Positions 54,510-63,593 of a stretch of 64,000 nucleotides of DNA are shown in pieces (within the stretch, counting starts at the first letter, position 1; each line of letters begins with the position of its first letter). This DNA comes from Pseudomonas sp. LFM046 (GTDB lineage: Bacteria > Pseudomonadota > Gammaproteobacteria > Pseudomonadales > Pseudomonadaceae): the NCBI RefSeq assembly GCF_000949385.2, contig NZ_JYKO02000001.1, positions 2,132,620-2,196,619 on the forward strand, given 5' to 3'. The translations under genes were made by a program, and so were the position numbers. The notes beneath the pieces were generated by a model, which saw nothing but the letters and a program-made list of their open reading frames with translations, had not been told where the DNA came from and did no database searches.

Positions 54510-55934
54510 CTAGTGCCGAATCATCACATGCCGCACCACGGTGTAATCCTCCAGCCCATACATGGACAGGTCCTTGCCATAGCCGGACTGCTTGAAGCCG
54601 CCATGGGGCATCTCGTTGGTGAGCATGAAGTGGGTATTGATCCAGGTGCAGCCGTACTGCAGGCGGGACGCCACGGCGGCGGCGCGGCCCACGTCGCGGG
54701 TCCAGACCGATGAGGCCAGGCCGTATTCGGAGTCGTTGGCCCAGCGCACCGCTTCGTCCGCATCGCTGAACGGTGTGACTGTCACCACCGGGCCGAAGAC
54801 TTCCCGCCGCACGATTTCATCGTCCTGCTTGGCATGGGCCACCACCGTGGGTTCGTAGAAGAAGCCACTGCCGGCCACCGGCTTGCCGCCGGTGGCGATC
54901 TGGATGTGGGGCAGGGCGCTGGCACGCTCGACGAAGCCCGCCACCCGCTCGCGCTGGCTCTGGGTGATCAGTGGGCCCAGTTCAGTGGTGGGGTCGTTCT
55001 GCAGGCCGGTTTTCAGGCTGGATACCGCACTGGCCAGGTCGGCCACGAAGTTGTCGTAGATCTTCTTGCCCGCGTAGATGCGGCAGGCGGCGGTGCAGTC
55101 CTGGCCGGCATTGTAGAAGCCGAAGGTACGGATGCCGGCCACCACGTCGGCGAGGTCGGCGTCATCGAAGACGATCACCGGCGCCTTGCCGCCCAGTTCC
55201 ATGTGGGTGCGCTTCACGCTCTCGGCGGCGCTGCGGATGATGGCTTTGCCGGTGCCCACCGAGCCGGTCAGCGACACCATGCGTACCAGCGGGTGCGACA
55301 CCAGTGGACTGCCCACGGTCGGGCCGCGGCCGGTGACGATGTTGACCACCCCGGGCGGCAGCAGCTCGGTGATGAAATGGGCCACGCGCAGGGCGGTCAG
55401 CGGCGTCTGCTCGGAGGGTTTCAGCACCACGGTATTGCCGGCCGCCAGCGCCGGGCCCAACTTCCAGGCCGCCATCATCAGCGGGTAGTTCCAGGGCGCG
55501 ATGGAGGCGATCACGCCCACCGGGTCACGGCGGATCATCGAGGTGAAGCCCGGCAGGTACTCCCCGGCGGCGGAGCCGGTGAGGCAGCGGCTGGCGCCGG
55601 CGAAGAAGCGGAACACGTCGGCGATGGCCGGGATCTCGTCGTTCAGGGCGGCGGCGTAGGGTTTGCCGCAGTTGTCCGATTCCAGTTTCGCCAGCTCTTC
55701 GGCGTGGCCTTCGATCTTGTCGGCCAGTTTGAGGAGCAGGGTGGCGCGGTCCCTGGGCGACGTCCTGGCCCAGCCTTCGAAGGCGGCATCGGCGGCGCGC
55801 ACGGCGGCGTTCACCTGGGCTTCGCTGGCTTCGTGGACTTTCACCAGGACCGCACCGGTGGCGGGATTCAGGACATCCAGCGCTTCCCCTTCGCCTTGAA
55901 GGAACTGGCCATTGATCAGGAGTTTGGTTTGCAT
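54510..55934 (-). CDS. patD: Gamma-aminobutyraldehyde dehydrogenase
   Basis: A 474-residue aldehyde dehydrogenase, exactly the length of E. coli PatD. Catalytic Cys in [20 protein letters not shown], catalytic Glu in [20 protein letters not shown], cofactor loop [11 protein letters not shown]. Substrate-specific agreement: [20 protein letters not shown] and the C-terminal [20 protein letters not shown]. It oxidises 4-aminobutanal, from putrescine, to GABA. The ATG at 55934 begins [10 protein letters not shown]; the larger frame upstream overlaps ydcV. Last gene of the ydcSTUV-patD operon. Confidence 0.92.
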   Translation of the reverse strand: MQTKLLINGQFLQGEGEALDVLNPATGAVLVKVHEASEAQVNAAVRAADAAFEGWARTSPRDRATLLLKLADKIEGHAEELAKLESDNCGKPYAAALNDEIPAIADVFRFFAGASRCLTGSAAGEYLPGFTSMIRRDPVGVIASIAPWNYPLMMAAWKLGPALAAGNTVVLKPSEQTPLTALRVAHFITELLPPGVVNIVTGRGPTVGSPLVSHPLVRMVSLTGSVGTGKAIIRSAAESVKRTHMELGGKAPVIVFDDADLADVVAGIRTFGFYNAGQDCTAACRIYAGKKIYDNFVADLASAVSSLKTGLQNDPTTELGPLITQSQRERVAGFVERASALPHIQIATGGKPVAGSGFFYEPTVVAHAKQDDEIVRREVFGPVVTVTPFSDADEAVRWANDSEYGLASSVWTRDVGRAAAVASRLQYGCTWINTHFMLTNEMPHGGFKQSGYGKDLSMYGLEDYTVVRHVMIRH

Positions 55935-55955
55935 GATGGGGTCCTCGCTTGGGTT

Positions 55956-55977
55956 CCCTCTCCCTGTGGGGAGAGGG
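55956..55977. repeat. Intercistronic hairpin CCCTCTCCC/GGGAGAGGG
   Basis: A perfect 9-bp stem with a 4-nt loop in the 50-bp gap between ydcV and patD; the same CCCTCTCCC family as in the kdpB-kdpC spacer and at 58750-58860. Confidence 0.65.
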
Positions 55978-55984
55978 GGAAAAG

Positions 55985-56791
55985 CTACTTCCCACCCCCC
56001 GCCACCGACTCGGTTCCCCGCGTCAGGTAATAGGCGCCGAGGATGGGCAGCATGGTGGCGAGCATCACCAGCAGGGCCACCACGTTGGTCACCGGGACGT
56101 CGCGGGGGCGGCTGAGCTGGCTGAGCAGCCAGAGGGGCAGGGTCTGTTCGTGGCCGGCGGTGAAGGTGGTGACGATGATCTCGTCGAAGGACAGCGCGAA
56201 GGCCAGCATGCCCCCGGCCAGCAGGGCGGTGGCGATGTTCGGCAGGATGATGTAGCGGAAGGTCTGCCAACCATCCGCGCCCAGGTCCATCGACGCTTCG
56301 ATCAGGCTGTGGGAGGTGCGGCGGAATCGGGCGATCACGTTGTTGTAGACGATCACCACGCAGAAGGTGGCGTGCCCGACCACGATGGTGAAGATGCCGG
56401 GCTCGATCCCGAGCGTCTTGAAGGCCGACAGCAGGGCGATGCCGGTGATGATGCCGGGCAGGGCGATGGGCAGGATCAGCATCAGGGTGATGCTCTCCTT
56501 GCCGAAGAAATCGCGGCGATAGAGCGCGGCGGCGGCCAGGGTGCCGAGCACCATGGCCAGGGTGGTGGCCAGGCAGGCGACCTTGAGGGAGAGAACGATG
56601 GCCTGCAGCACATCCTCGCGCCCGCCCACCACGGAGAACCATTCAAGGGTGAACCCCTGCAGCGGGAAGCTGTAGGCCGATTCCTCGGTGTTGAAGGCAT
56701 AGAGCAGGATCACCAGGATCGGGAAATGCAGGAACACCAGCCCACCCCAGGCCGCCAGGCGCAGGCCCCAGGACGCTTGCTCAGAGTGCAT
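55985..56791 (-). CDS. ydcV: ABC transporter permease YdcV-like
   Basis: A 268-residue permease of the spermidine/putrescine family. It starts [17 protein letters not shown] like E. coli Ydc[21 protein letters not shown], the contact loop [19 protein letters not shown] and [20 protein letters not shown] are conserved. The start at 56791 overlaps the upstream permease by 11 bp and is preferred over 56815. Six hydrophobic segments. Works with YdcU as the pore. Confidence 0.9.
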   Translation of the reverse strand: MHSEQASWGLRLAAWGGLVFLHFPILVILLYAFNTEESAYSFPLQGFTLEWFSVVGGREDVLQAIVLSLKVACLATTLAMVLGTLAAAALYRRDFFGKESITLMLILPIALPGIITGIALLSAFKTLGIEPGIFTIVVGHATFCVVIVYNNVIARFRRTSHSLIEASMDLGADGWQTFRYIILPNIATALLAGGMLAFALSFDEIIVTTFTAGHEQTLPLWLLSQLSRPRDVPVTNVVALLVMLATMLPILGAYYLTRGTESVAGGGK

Positions 56792-57719
56792 CGAAGGCCC
56801 CCAGCCGCTTGGCAATGGACAGGTAGACGGCGATCAGCACGATGGGCACCAGGGTGAAGGCTGCCGCCAGCGGGATATTGCCGATCGAGCCCTGCTGCAC
56901 GTAGACCATGGTGCCGATGAACAGCCCGCTGGGGCCCACCAGCTGCGGGATGATGAAGTCGCCCAGGGTCAGGCTGAAGGTGAAGATGGAGCCTGCCACC
57001 ACGCCGGGGAAGGACAGCGGCAGGACGACGTGGGTGAAGGTCTGCCGGGGTTTGGCGCCGAGGTCTGCCGAGGCCTGCAACAACGAGGGCGGCAGGCGCT
57101 CCAGGGAGGCCTGGATCGGCAGGATCATGAACGGCAGCCAGATATAGGTGAATACCAGGAAGCGCCCGAGGTGGGAGGTGGACAGGGTATTGCCGCCGAC
57201 GCCGGGAAGGGTCAGCAGGCTGGCCAGCAGGCCGTCCAGATGCAGCACCTGGATGAGCCAGTAGAAGATGCCGCCCTTGGCCAGGATGACCGTCCAGGCA
57301 TAGGCCTTGACGATGTAGCTCGCCCACATGGGCAGCATCACCGCGATATAGAAGAAGGCTTTCTCGCGGGGCGACGCAAAGCGCGCCATGTAGTACGCGA
57401 TGGGAAAGGCCAGCACGGCGCTGGCCAGGCTCACGGCAATGGCCATGACCAGGGTGCGCAGGATGATGTCGTAGTTGGCCGGATTGAACAGGGCGGCGTA
57501 GTTGGCCAGGGTCAGGTCCGTCGACACCGCCATGGTGAAGTCGTCGAAGGTGTAGAAGCTCTGCCAGAGCAGGGCGAACAGCGAGCCGATGTACACCACG
57601 CCGAACCAGAGCAGCGGCGGGGTCAGGAGCAGCAGCAGGTAGAGCGTGGAGCGTCGGTAGAGCAGGTTGGATATTCCCCGCAGGGGTCCGCTCTGCTGGC
57701 TGGCGATGACGGCGTTCAT
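56781..57719 (-). CDS. ydcU: ABC transporter permease YdcU-like
   Basis: A 312-residue permease, first of the pair. Conserved features: [60 protein letters not shown], and the contact loop [20 protein letters not shown]. Six membrane segments. It is 3 bp after the ATPase gene and overlaps ydcV by 11 bp. Confidence 0.9.
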   Translation of the reverse strand: MNAVIASQQSGPLRGISNLLYRRSTLYLLLLLTPPLLWFGVVYIGSLFALLWQSFYTFDDFTMAVSTDLTLANYAALFNPANYDIILRTLVMAIAVSLASAVLAFPIAYYMARFASPREKAFFYIAVMLPMWASYIVKAYAWTVILAKGGIFYWLIQVLHLDGLLASLLTLPGVGGNTLSTSHLGRFLVFTYIWLPFMILPIQASLERLPPSLLQASADLGAKPRQTFTHVVLPLSFPGVVAGSIFTFSLTLGDFIIPQLVGPSGLFIGTMVYVQQGSIGNIPLAAAFTLVPIVLIAVYLSIAKRLGAFDAL

Positions 57720-57722
57720 GGC

Positions 57723-58733
57723 CTACTCGCTGAGCGCGACCATCGCGCTGCGTGCCCAGCAGGCGTGGACCTGCTGGCCGGGTTGAGGGCGTTCGATATC
57801 CAGTTGCTCGCCGTTGGGAAGACTCACGGCCAGGCGTCCGCCGCCGTCCAGGTTGAGTTCGTAGCGGCTGTTGGCACCGAGGTATTGCACGTCGTGCACG
57901 GTACCGCTGACCTGCAGTTCGCCGTTGGCCGCACGGCCGAAGCGCACGTGCTCGGGTCGCAGGGAGAAGGCTCCCGCGTGGCCGGTGAGGCGCTGGGCCA
58001 GGTCGCCGTGGAGCACGTTGGCGGTGCCGACGAACTCGGCGACGAAGCGCGTGCGGGGTTGGCGGTAGAGGTTCTGCGGACTGTCCACCTGCTCGATGCG
58101 GCCCTTGTTGAACACGGCCACGCGGTCGGACATGGACAGCGCCTCGCCCTGGTCATGGGTGACAAAGATGAAGGTGATGCCGAGCTGGCGCTGCAGTTTC
58201 TTCAGCTCCACCTGCATCTGCTCGCGCAGCTTGAGGTCGAGGGCGCCCAGGGGTTCGTCCAGCAACAGCACGCGCGGGCGGTTGATCAGCGCACGGGCCA
58301 GGGCTACGCGTTGGCGTTGGCCGCCGGACAGTTGCGCCGGCTTGCGGTCGCCATAGCCGGGGAGGGCGACCAGGGCCAAGGCTTCTTCGGCACGGGCCAG
58401 GCGTTCGGCTTTCGCCACGCCCTTCACCTTGAGGCCGTAGGCGACGTTGTCGCGCACGTTCATGTGGGGGAACAGGGCGTAATCCTGGAACACGGTGTTC
58501 ACATCGCGCTCGTAGGGCGGCAAGCCGGCGGCCTCCTCGCCATGGATGCGAATGGAGCCCGAGGTGGGCTGCTCGAAGCCGGCGATCAGGCGCAGGCAGG
58601 TGGTCTTGCCGGAGCCCGAGGGGCCGAGCATGGAGAAGAACTCGCCGTCGCGGATTTCGATGGAGACCCGATCGACCGCCTTCACGTCGCCGTAGTGGCG
58701 GCAGACATCGGTGAACTGGACGGCTGTGGTCAT
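57723..58733 (-). CDS. ydcT: ABC transporter ATP-binding protein YdcT-like
   Basis: A 336-residue PotA/YdcT-type ATPase. Walker A GPSGSGKTT (about residue 37), signature LSGGQRQRVALARAL, Walker B VLLLDEPLGALDLK, and a C-terminal TOBE domain (about 240-336). The start MTTAVQFTD at 58733 is taken; the open frame to 59048 reads through a repeat and the end of ydcS. Energises uptake of a polyamine or related amine. Confidence 0.9.
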   Translation of the reverse strand: MTTAVQFTDVCRHYGDVKAVDRVSIEIRDGEFFSMLGPSGSGKTTCLRLIAGFEQPTSGSIRIHGEEAAGLPPYERDVNTVFQDYALFPHMNVRDNVAYGLKVKGVAKAERLARAEEALALVALPGYGDRKPAQLSGGQRQRVALARALINRPRVLLLDEPLGALDLKLREQMQVELKKLQRQLGITFIFVTHDQGEALSMSDRVAVFNKGRIEQVDSPQNLYRQPRTRFVAEFVGTANVLHGDLAQRLTGHAGAFSLRPEHVRFGRAANGELQVSGTVHDVQYLGANSRYELNLDGGGRLAVSLPNGEQLDIERPQPGQQVHACWARSAMVALSE

Positions 58734-58749
58734 GTTCAGGCTCCGGGGT

Positions 58750-58860
58750 TTCGGCTCCCTCTCTCTCCGGGAGAGGGTTGGGGAGAGGGCAACATCGTGC
58801 GGTGCTTGACTACCCTCACCCCCGGCCCCTCTCCCGGAGGGAGAGGGGTGACTTCTCAGG
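58750..58860. repeat. CCCTCTCCC-type palindromic repeats between ydcS and ydcT
   Basis: Most of the 142-bp gap is this element. It includes CCCCTCTCCC-GGA-GGGAGAGGGG at 58826-58848 (10-bp perfect stem) and a second stem near 58757-58778. Probably makes the binding-protein mRNA more abundant than the rest of the operon. Confidence 0.7.
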
Positions 58861-58875
58861 AGAGATCGGCGCGGA

Positions 58876-60027
58876 TCAGCGACCGCCCATGATCGCGATG
58901 TAGTCCTGCGTCCACCGGCTATACGGCACGTACTTCCCGCCCTGGGCTTCGGGGGTCTTCCAGAAGGCGATCTTGTCGAACTGGTCATAGCCATTGGTGG
59001 CACAACCGCTGGGGCCGAGCAGTTCGCTGCTGGTGCAGCCCTTGGCAACCACTGGCAGGGAGCCGAACCAGGCGGCCAGGTCGCCCTGGACCTTGGGTTG
59101 CAGGGACCAGTCCATCCACTTGTAGGCGCAGTTCGGGTGCTTGGCGTCCACGTGCATCATGGTGGTGTCGGCCCAGCCCGTGACCCCTTCTTTCGGGAAC
59201 ACGGTTTCCACCGGTTGCTTCTCGGCCTTCAGGGTGTTGGCCATGTAGCCCCAGGTACTGGAGGCGGCCACGCCTTCGTTCTTGAAGTCACTCATCTGCA
59301 CGGTCGCGTCGTGCCAGTAGCGGTGCACCAGCGCGTGCTGCTTGCGCAGCAGGTCGAGGGCAGCGTTGTACTGCGCCTCGGTCAGCAGGTAGGGGTCCTG
59401 GATGCCCAGTTCCGGCTTGGCAGTCTTCAGGTAGAGCGCGGCGTCGGCGATGTAGATCGGACCGTCGTAGGCCTGCACGCGACCCTTGTTGGTCTTGCCG
59501 TCAGCCAGGTTCTGGGGCTCGAAGACCACGGCCCAGCTGTCTGGCGCCTGCTTGAACAGCTTGGTGTTGTACATCAGCAGGTTCGGGCCCCACTGATAAG
59601 GCGTGCCGTAGTGCACGTCCTTGACCGTGTGCCAGGGCGCCTCCTGAAGGCGCTCGTCGAGGGTCTTCCAGTTGGGGATCAGGGCGATGTTGATGGGCTG
59701 CACGCGCTTGCCGAATATCAGGCGCAGCGATGCGTCGCCGGAGGCGGTGACCAGGTCGTAGCCGCCCTTGGCCATGAGGCTGACCATCTCGTCGGAGGTG
59801 GCGGCGGTCTTCACGTTCACCTTGCAGCCAGTCTCTTTCTCGAACGGGGTGACCCAGTCGTAGTTCTTGTCCGACTCGCCGCGCTCGATGTAGCCGGGCC
59901 AGGCGATGATGTCGAGCTGTCCTTCACCCTTGCCGACCTGTTTCAGCGGTTCGGCGGCCTGGGCGGAGGCGATGAGGCAGGCGCAACTGACGGCGAACGA
60001 AAGGAAAGCGGGTTTGAGCGAAGGCAT
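58876..60027 (-). CDS. ydcS: Periplasmic substrate-binding protein YdcS-like
   Basis: A 383-residue binding protein, near-collinear with E. coli YdcS. Signal peptide MPSLKPAFLSFAVSCACLIA to about AQA-AE. Strong agreement: GQLDIIAWPGYIERGESDKN, VNVKTAATSDEMVSLMAKGG, YGTPYQWGPNLLMYNTK and the C-terminal YSRWTQDYIAIMGGR. It is a PotD/PotF-type protein for putrescine-like amines; E. coli YdcS has also been linked to polyhydroxybutyrate. The start at 60027 has GGAG upstream. First gene of the operon. Confidence 0.92.
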   Translation of the reverse strand: MPSLKPAFLSFAVSCACLIASAQAAEPLKQVGKGEGQLDIIAWPGYIERGESDKNYDWVTPFEKETGCKVNVKTAATSDEMVSLMAKGGYDLVTASGDASLRLIFGKRVQPINIALIPNWKTLDERLQEAPWHTVKDVHYGTPYQWGPNLLMYNTKLFKQAPDSWAVVFEPQNLADGKTNKGRVQAYDGPIYIADAALYLKTAKPELGIQDPYLLTEAQYNAALDLLRKQHALVHRYWHDATVQMSDFKNEGVAASSTWGYMANTLKAEKQPVETVFPKEGVTGWADTTMMHVDAKHPNCAYKWMDWSLQPKVQGDLAAWFGSLPVVAKGCTSSELLGPSGCATNGYDQFDKIAFWKTPEAQGGKYVPYSRWTQDYIAIMGGR

Positions 60028-60237
60028 TATCGACTCCTGTTGTACATGACGTGCGGAGCCTGTTCGGCGGAACTGCATGCCGCTGGCGGTGCGCTGAACG
60101 CGAGCCGAAAAATACGCCCGCAGGTCGCATTGAGCAGCGTAGTTCGGGGCTTTGGGGCTGACAAGGAAGGGGGTTGGTGGCGGTTTGCTAGTGGGTTTTT
60201 CAGGGGGTCGTCCGGCCTGATTCCGGTGCTCGCGCGC

Positions 60238-60789
60238 TCAGAAATGAATGGTCGCCTCGCCCTTGTGCCAGTTGCAGGGACAGAGCTCATCGGTCAGCAG
60301 CGCGTCCAGCAGGCGCAGGGTTTCCTGCGGGTTGCGGCCCACGGACAGGTCGTTCACGGAGACGTGTCGAATGACGTTGTCCGGGTCGATGATGAAGGTC
60401 GCGCGCAGGGCCACACCTTCGCGCCGGTCGAGGATTCCCAGGGCGTTGGCCAGTTCGCGTTTGATGTCCGCCAGCCAGGGGAAGCTCTGGCCCTTGAGGT
60501 CCTTATGGTCACGGCGCCAGGCCAGGTGGGCGAACTCGCTGTCGGTGGAGGCGCCGATCAGTTGGGTGTCGCGGTCGTTGAGCTGCTCCAGCAGATCGCC
60601 GAAGGCCTTGATCTCGGTGGGGCAGACGAAGGTGAAGTCCTTGGGCCAGAAGAACAGCACTTTCCATTTGCCGGGGAAGCTGTCCTGGTTGAGCCGCTTG
60701 AACGCGTGATCCGGATTGGCGGAGTGTTCCGAGTCGTGGTCCACCGCCAGCAGATCGAATGCAGGCAGCTTGTCTCCGATGGTGAGCAT
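60238..60789 (-). CDS. AhpC-type 2-Cys peroxiredoxin
   Basis: A 183-residue peroxiredoxin resembling the AhpC of mycobacteria. Peroxidatic Cys in FFWPKDFTFVCPTEIKAFGD (about residues 47-66), Arg in HVSVNDLSVGRNPQETLR, resolving Cys in DELCPCNWHKGE at the C-terminus. It reduces H2O2 and organic peroxides. AGGAATT precedes the ATG. The gene is separated from ydcS by 210 bp without other features. Confidence 0.88.
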   Translation of the reverse strand: MLTIGDKLPAFDLLAVDHDSEHSANPDHAFKRLNQDSFPGKWKVLFFWPKDFTFVCPTEIKAFGDLLEQLNDRDTQLIGASTDSEFAHLAWRRDHKDLKGQSFPWLADIKRELANALGILDRREGVALRATFIIDPDNVIRHVSVNDLSVGRNPQETLRLLDALLTDELCPCNWHKGEATIHF

Positions 60790-61112
60790 GGTGGAATTCC
60801 TCCGGGGGCAGGGTGGAGGCGGTGGATCAGGGCAAGTATGGAAGGCCCCCGGGCCGTTTGAAATACGCCCCGGCTATGCGGTTCATAGTAGCTGCTTATG
60901 ACCATAGGTCGGCAAGCTATAGCCCAGTTCCAAATCGCAACATATGCATAGAACAATCGGACCCTAGAGGCCCCTCGGCGCCGGACTAGACTGTCTGTTC
61001 CAGGGATGGCGGTGCCCTTGGGGTCAGCCCGGGGAACACCTCGCCGTCGTACTTCGTTCAAACCTGCATCGCCGCCAAATAGGGCGGGGCTGGCTGTTGC
61101 CCGCCATGGGGC
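60790..61112. other. Divergent control region, peroxiredoxin side
   Basis: No gene. Several ATAG/CTAT tetranucleotides occur, including CTAT-N7-ATAG at 60874-60888 and ATAG-N9-CTAT at 60904-60920, which loosely resemble parts of an OxyR site. Position upstream of a peroxiredoxin gene makes this worth noting; spacing is imperfect. Confidence 0.3.
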
Positions 61113-61127
61113 GCACCAGTCTGGGGC
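61113..61127. promoter_or_regulatory. NtrC-like binding site
   Basis: GCACCAGTCTGGGGC matches the NtrC pattern GCACCA-N3-TGGTGC with one mismatch, 53 bp upstream of the -24/-12 promoter at 61180. Confidence 0.5.
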
Positions 61128-61179
61128 GCGGCGACTGCGCGTCTGCTGCAAGTTGTTGAAATGCAAACGGTTGTAGCGA

Positions 61180-61195
61180 TGGCACGGGGCTTGCG
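61180..61195 (+). promoter_or_regulatory. Sigma-54 (-24/-12) promoter of the ATP-grasp/alpha-E operon
   Basis: TGGCACGGGGCTTGCG is an almost perfect TGGCACG-N4-TTGCW match, the best in the window. It is 36 bp upstream of the start codon at 61231. Confidence 0.8.
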
Positions 61196-61230
61196 ACTGC
61201 GCAATTGCCCGTGGCGACAAGGAGTTAGGC

Positions 61231-62640
61231 ATGTCCCGCACTTTCTATGACGAGATGTATGACGCGAGTGGCGAATGCCGTCCGCATTACCGGGAATTCG
61301 CACGCTGGCTGGCGGACACGCCCCAGGAGCTGCTGGCGCAGCGGCGCCGTGAGGCGGACCTGCTGTTCCACCGTGCCGGAATCACCTTCACCCTCTATGG
61401 CGATGAGCAGGGCACCGAGCGCCTGATCCCCTTCGACACCATTCCCCGCGCCATTCCCATGAGCGAATGGCGGGTGGTGGAGAAGGGCTGCATCCAGCGC
61501 GTCAAGGCGCTGAACCTGTTCCTCGCCGACCTCTACCACGATCAGCGAATCATCAAGGCCGGAATCATTCCCGCCGAGCAGGTGCTGGCCAACGAGGGCT
61601 ACCAGATCGCCATGCAGGGTCTCGACCTGCACCGCGATATCTATGCCCACATCGCCGGGGTGGACCTGGTGCGCGATGGCGACGGCACCTACTACGTGCT
61701 GGAGGACAACCTGCGTACGCCCAGCGGCGTCAGCTACATGCTGGAAGACCGCAAGATGATGATGCGGCTGTTCCCCGAGCTGTTCGCCGCCCAGCGCGTC
61801 GCCCCCATCGACCACTACCCGAACCTGCTGCTGGACACCCTGAAAAGCTCCAGCCCGCTGGACAACCCCAGTGTGGTGGTGCTGACGCCGGGCCGCTTCA
61901 ACAGCGCCTATTTCGAGCACGCCTTCCTGGCCCGGGAGATGGGCGTGGAGTTGGTGGAAGGGGCGGACCTGTTCGTACGCGACGACCGGGTGTTCATGCG
62001 CACCACCGCCGGCCCGCAACCGGTGGATGTGATCTACCGCCGGCTGGATGACGCCTTCCTCGACCCATTGGCCTTCAATCCCGAATCCATGCTCGGCGTG
62101 CCGGGCCTGCTGGCGGCCTACCGCTCCGGCAACCTGGTGCTGGCCAATGCCATCGGCACCGGGGTGGCGGACGACAAGTCCATCTATCCCTACGTGGGCG
62201 AAATGATCCGCTTCTACCTGGACGAGGAACCCATCCTGAAGAACGTGCCCACCTGGCAGTGCCGCAAACCCGAAGACCTGTCCCATGTGCTGGCGCACCT
62301 GCCCGAGCTGGTGGTCAAGGAAACCCAGGGCTCCGGCGGCTACGGCATGCTGGTGGGCCCGGCGGCCAGCCGCAAGGAAATCGAGACCTTCCGCGAACGC
62401 CTCAAGGCCCGTCCCGAGGCCTATATCGCCCAGCCCACGCTGTGCCTGTCCACCTGCCCGACCTTTGTCGAGCAGGGCATCGCGCCGCGCCATATCGACC
62501 TGCGCCCCTTCGTGCTGTCGGGCCGGGAAACCCGGCTGGTGCCTGGCGGGCTGACCCGCGTGGCGCTTCGTGAAGGCTCCCTGGTGGTGAACTCGTCCCA
62601 GGGCGGCGGTACCAAGGACACCTGGATCGTGGAGGACTGA
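61231..62640 (+). CDS. Circularly permuted type 2 ATP-grasp protein
   Basis: A 469-residue protein of the circularly permuted ATP-grasp type 2 family (DUF404/DUF407). Conserved parts: RAGITFTLYGDEQGTERLIP (about residues 50-69), VEKGCIQRVKALNLFLADLY, YVLEDNLRTPSGVSYMLEDR, VVKETQGSGGYGMLVGPAAS (probable ATP-binding loop), APRHIDLRPFVLSGRETRLV and SQGGGTKDTWIVED. Such genes are nearly always beside alpha-E and transglutaminase genes; the reaction is thought to be peptide or amide ligation but the product is unknown. AAGGAG precedes the ATG; the stop is 2 bp from the next start. Confidence 0.88.
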   Translation: MSRTFYDEMYDASGECRPHYREFARWLADTPQELLAQRRREADLLFHRAGITFTLYGDEQGTERLIPFDTIPRAIPMSEWRVVEKGCIQRVKALNLFLADLYHDQRIIKAGIIPAEQVLANEGYQIAMQGLDLHRDIYAHIAGVDLVRDGDGTYYVLEDNLRTPSGVSYMLEDRKMMMRLFPELFAAQRVAPIDHYPNLLLDTLKSSSPLDNPSVVVLTPGRFNSAYFEHAFLAREMGVELVEGADLFVRDDRVFMRTTAGPQPVDVIYRRLDDAFLDPLAFNPESMLGVPGLLAAYRSGNLVLANAIGTGVADDKSIYPYVGEMIRFYLDEEPILKNVPTWQCRKPEDLSHVLAHLPELVVKETQGSGGYGMLVGPAASRKEIETFRERLKARPEAYIAQPTLCLSTCPTFVEQGIAPRHIDLRPFVLSGRETRLVPGGLTRVALREGSLVVNSSQGGGTKDTWIVED

Positions 62641-62642
62641 CC

Positions 62643-63593
62643 ATGCTTTCGAGAACAGCCTCCGAGCTTTACTGGATGTCGCGCTACCTGGAGCGTGCCG
62701 AGAACCTGGCACGCATGCTGGAAGTCAGCTACTCGCTGTCGCTGATGCCCCAGGACGGCCGTGGCGATGGCCTGGACGAACTGGCCATGTCGCTGCTCAG
62801 CACCGGCACCCTGGAGCTGTACCAGGAGCGTCACGGTGAGCTGAACGCGGTGCGCATGCTGCACTTCTTCGCCCTCGATGCTGACAACCAGGCGAGCATC
62901 TTCAGCTGCCTGCGCGCCGCGCGGATCAACGCCCATGCCGTGCGCGGACGGATCACCGCCGACATCTGGGAAAACATCAACGCCACCTGGCTGGAGATGC
63001 TGAACATCTCCAGCGAGGGACTCGGGCGCTACGGCATCAGCCGCTTCTGCGAATGGGTGAAAGAGCGCTCGCACCTGTTCCGTGGCGCCACCTACGGCAC
63101 CATCATGCGTGGCGAGGCCTACAGCTTCATCCGCCTGGGTACCTTCATCGAACGGGCGGACAACACCTTGCGCCTGCTGGACTCGCGCTACGAGATGTTC
63201 GGCGAAGAGTCGGAGGAGGTCAGCGACCTCTCCGCACGCGGCTACTACCAGTGGAGCGCCTTGCTCCGCGCCCTGTCGTCCTTCGAGGCCTACACCGAGG
63301 TGTATCGGGGCTCGCCGGATGCCCGCCAGGTTTCCGAACTCCTGCTGCTGCGCCCCGACGTGCCGCGCTCGCTGCGTGCCTGCATGGAAGAGTTGAACCA
63401 CATCCTTTCCCTCCTGCCGGGCGAAAACGGTCGCCCGGCCCAACGCCTGGCTGCCGAACTGGACGCGCGACTGCGCTACACCGCCATCGACGAAATCCTC
63501 AAGGAAGGCCTGCACACCTGGCTGACCGACTTCATCCTGCTGGTCCGACAACTGGCCCGGGCCATCCACAGTTCGTATCTGGAGGCTGTATGA
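62643..63593 (+). CDS. Alpha-E domain protein (DUF403)
   Basis: A 316-residue, mostly helical alpha-E protein. It begins LSRTASELYWMSRYLERAEN, the family hallmark; SRFCEWVKERSHLFRGATYG and the cluster of Glu and Arg residues in GTFIERADNTLRLLDSRYEM are typical. No enzymatic motif is established. Its stop overlaps the transglutaminase-like gene by 4 bp (ATGA). It acts with the ATP-grasp and transglutaminase-like proteins. Confidence 0.88.
   Translation: MLSRTASELYWMSRYLERAENLARMLEVSYSLSLMPQDGRGDGLDELAMSLLSTGTLELYQERHGELNAVRMLHFFALDADNQASIFSCLRAARINAHAVRGRITADIWENINATWLEMLNISSEGLGRYGISRFCEWVKERSHLFRGATYGTIMRGEAYSFIRLGTFIERADNTLRLLDSRYEMFGEESEEVSDLSARGYYQWSALLRALSSFEAYTEVYRGSPDARQVSELLLLRPDVPRSLRACMEELNHILSLLPGENGRPAQRLAAELDARLRYTAIDEILKEGLHTWLTDFILLVRQLARAIHSSYLEAV

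Noticed and set aside
58876-60027. A dedicated polyhydroxybutyrate-related role for the YdcS-like protein, linked with phaC2
   Set aside because: The gene is in a full importer operon with patD and is 25 kb from the PHA genes; transport of a putrescine-like amine is the simpler reading.
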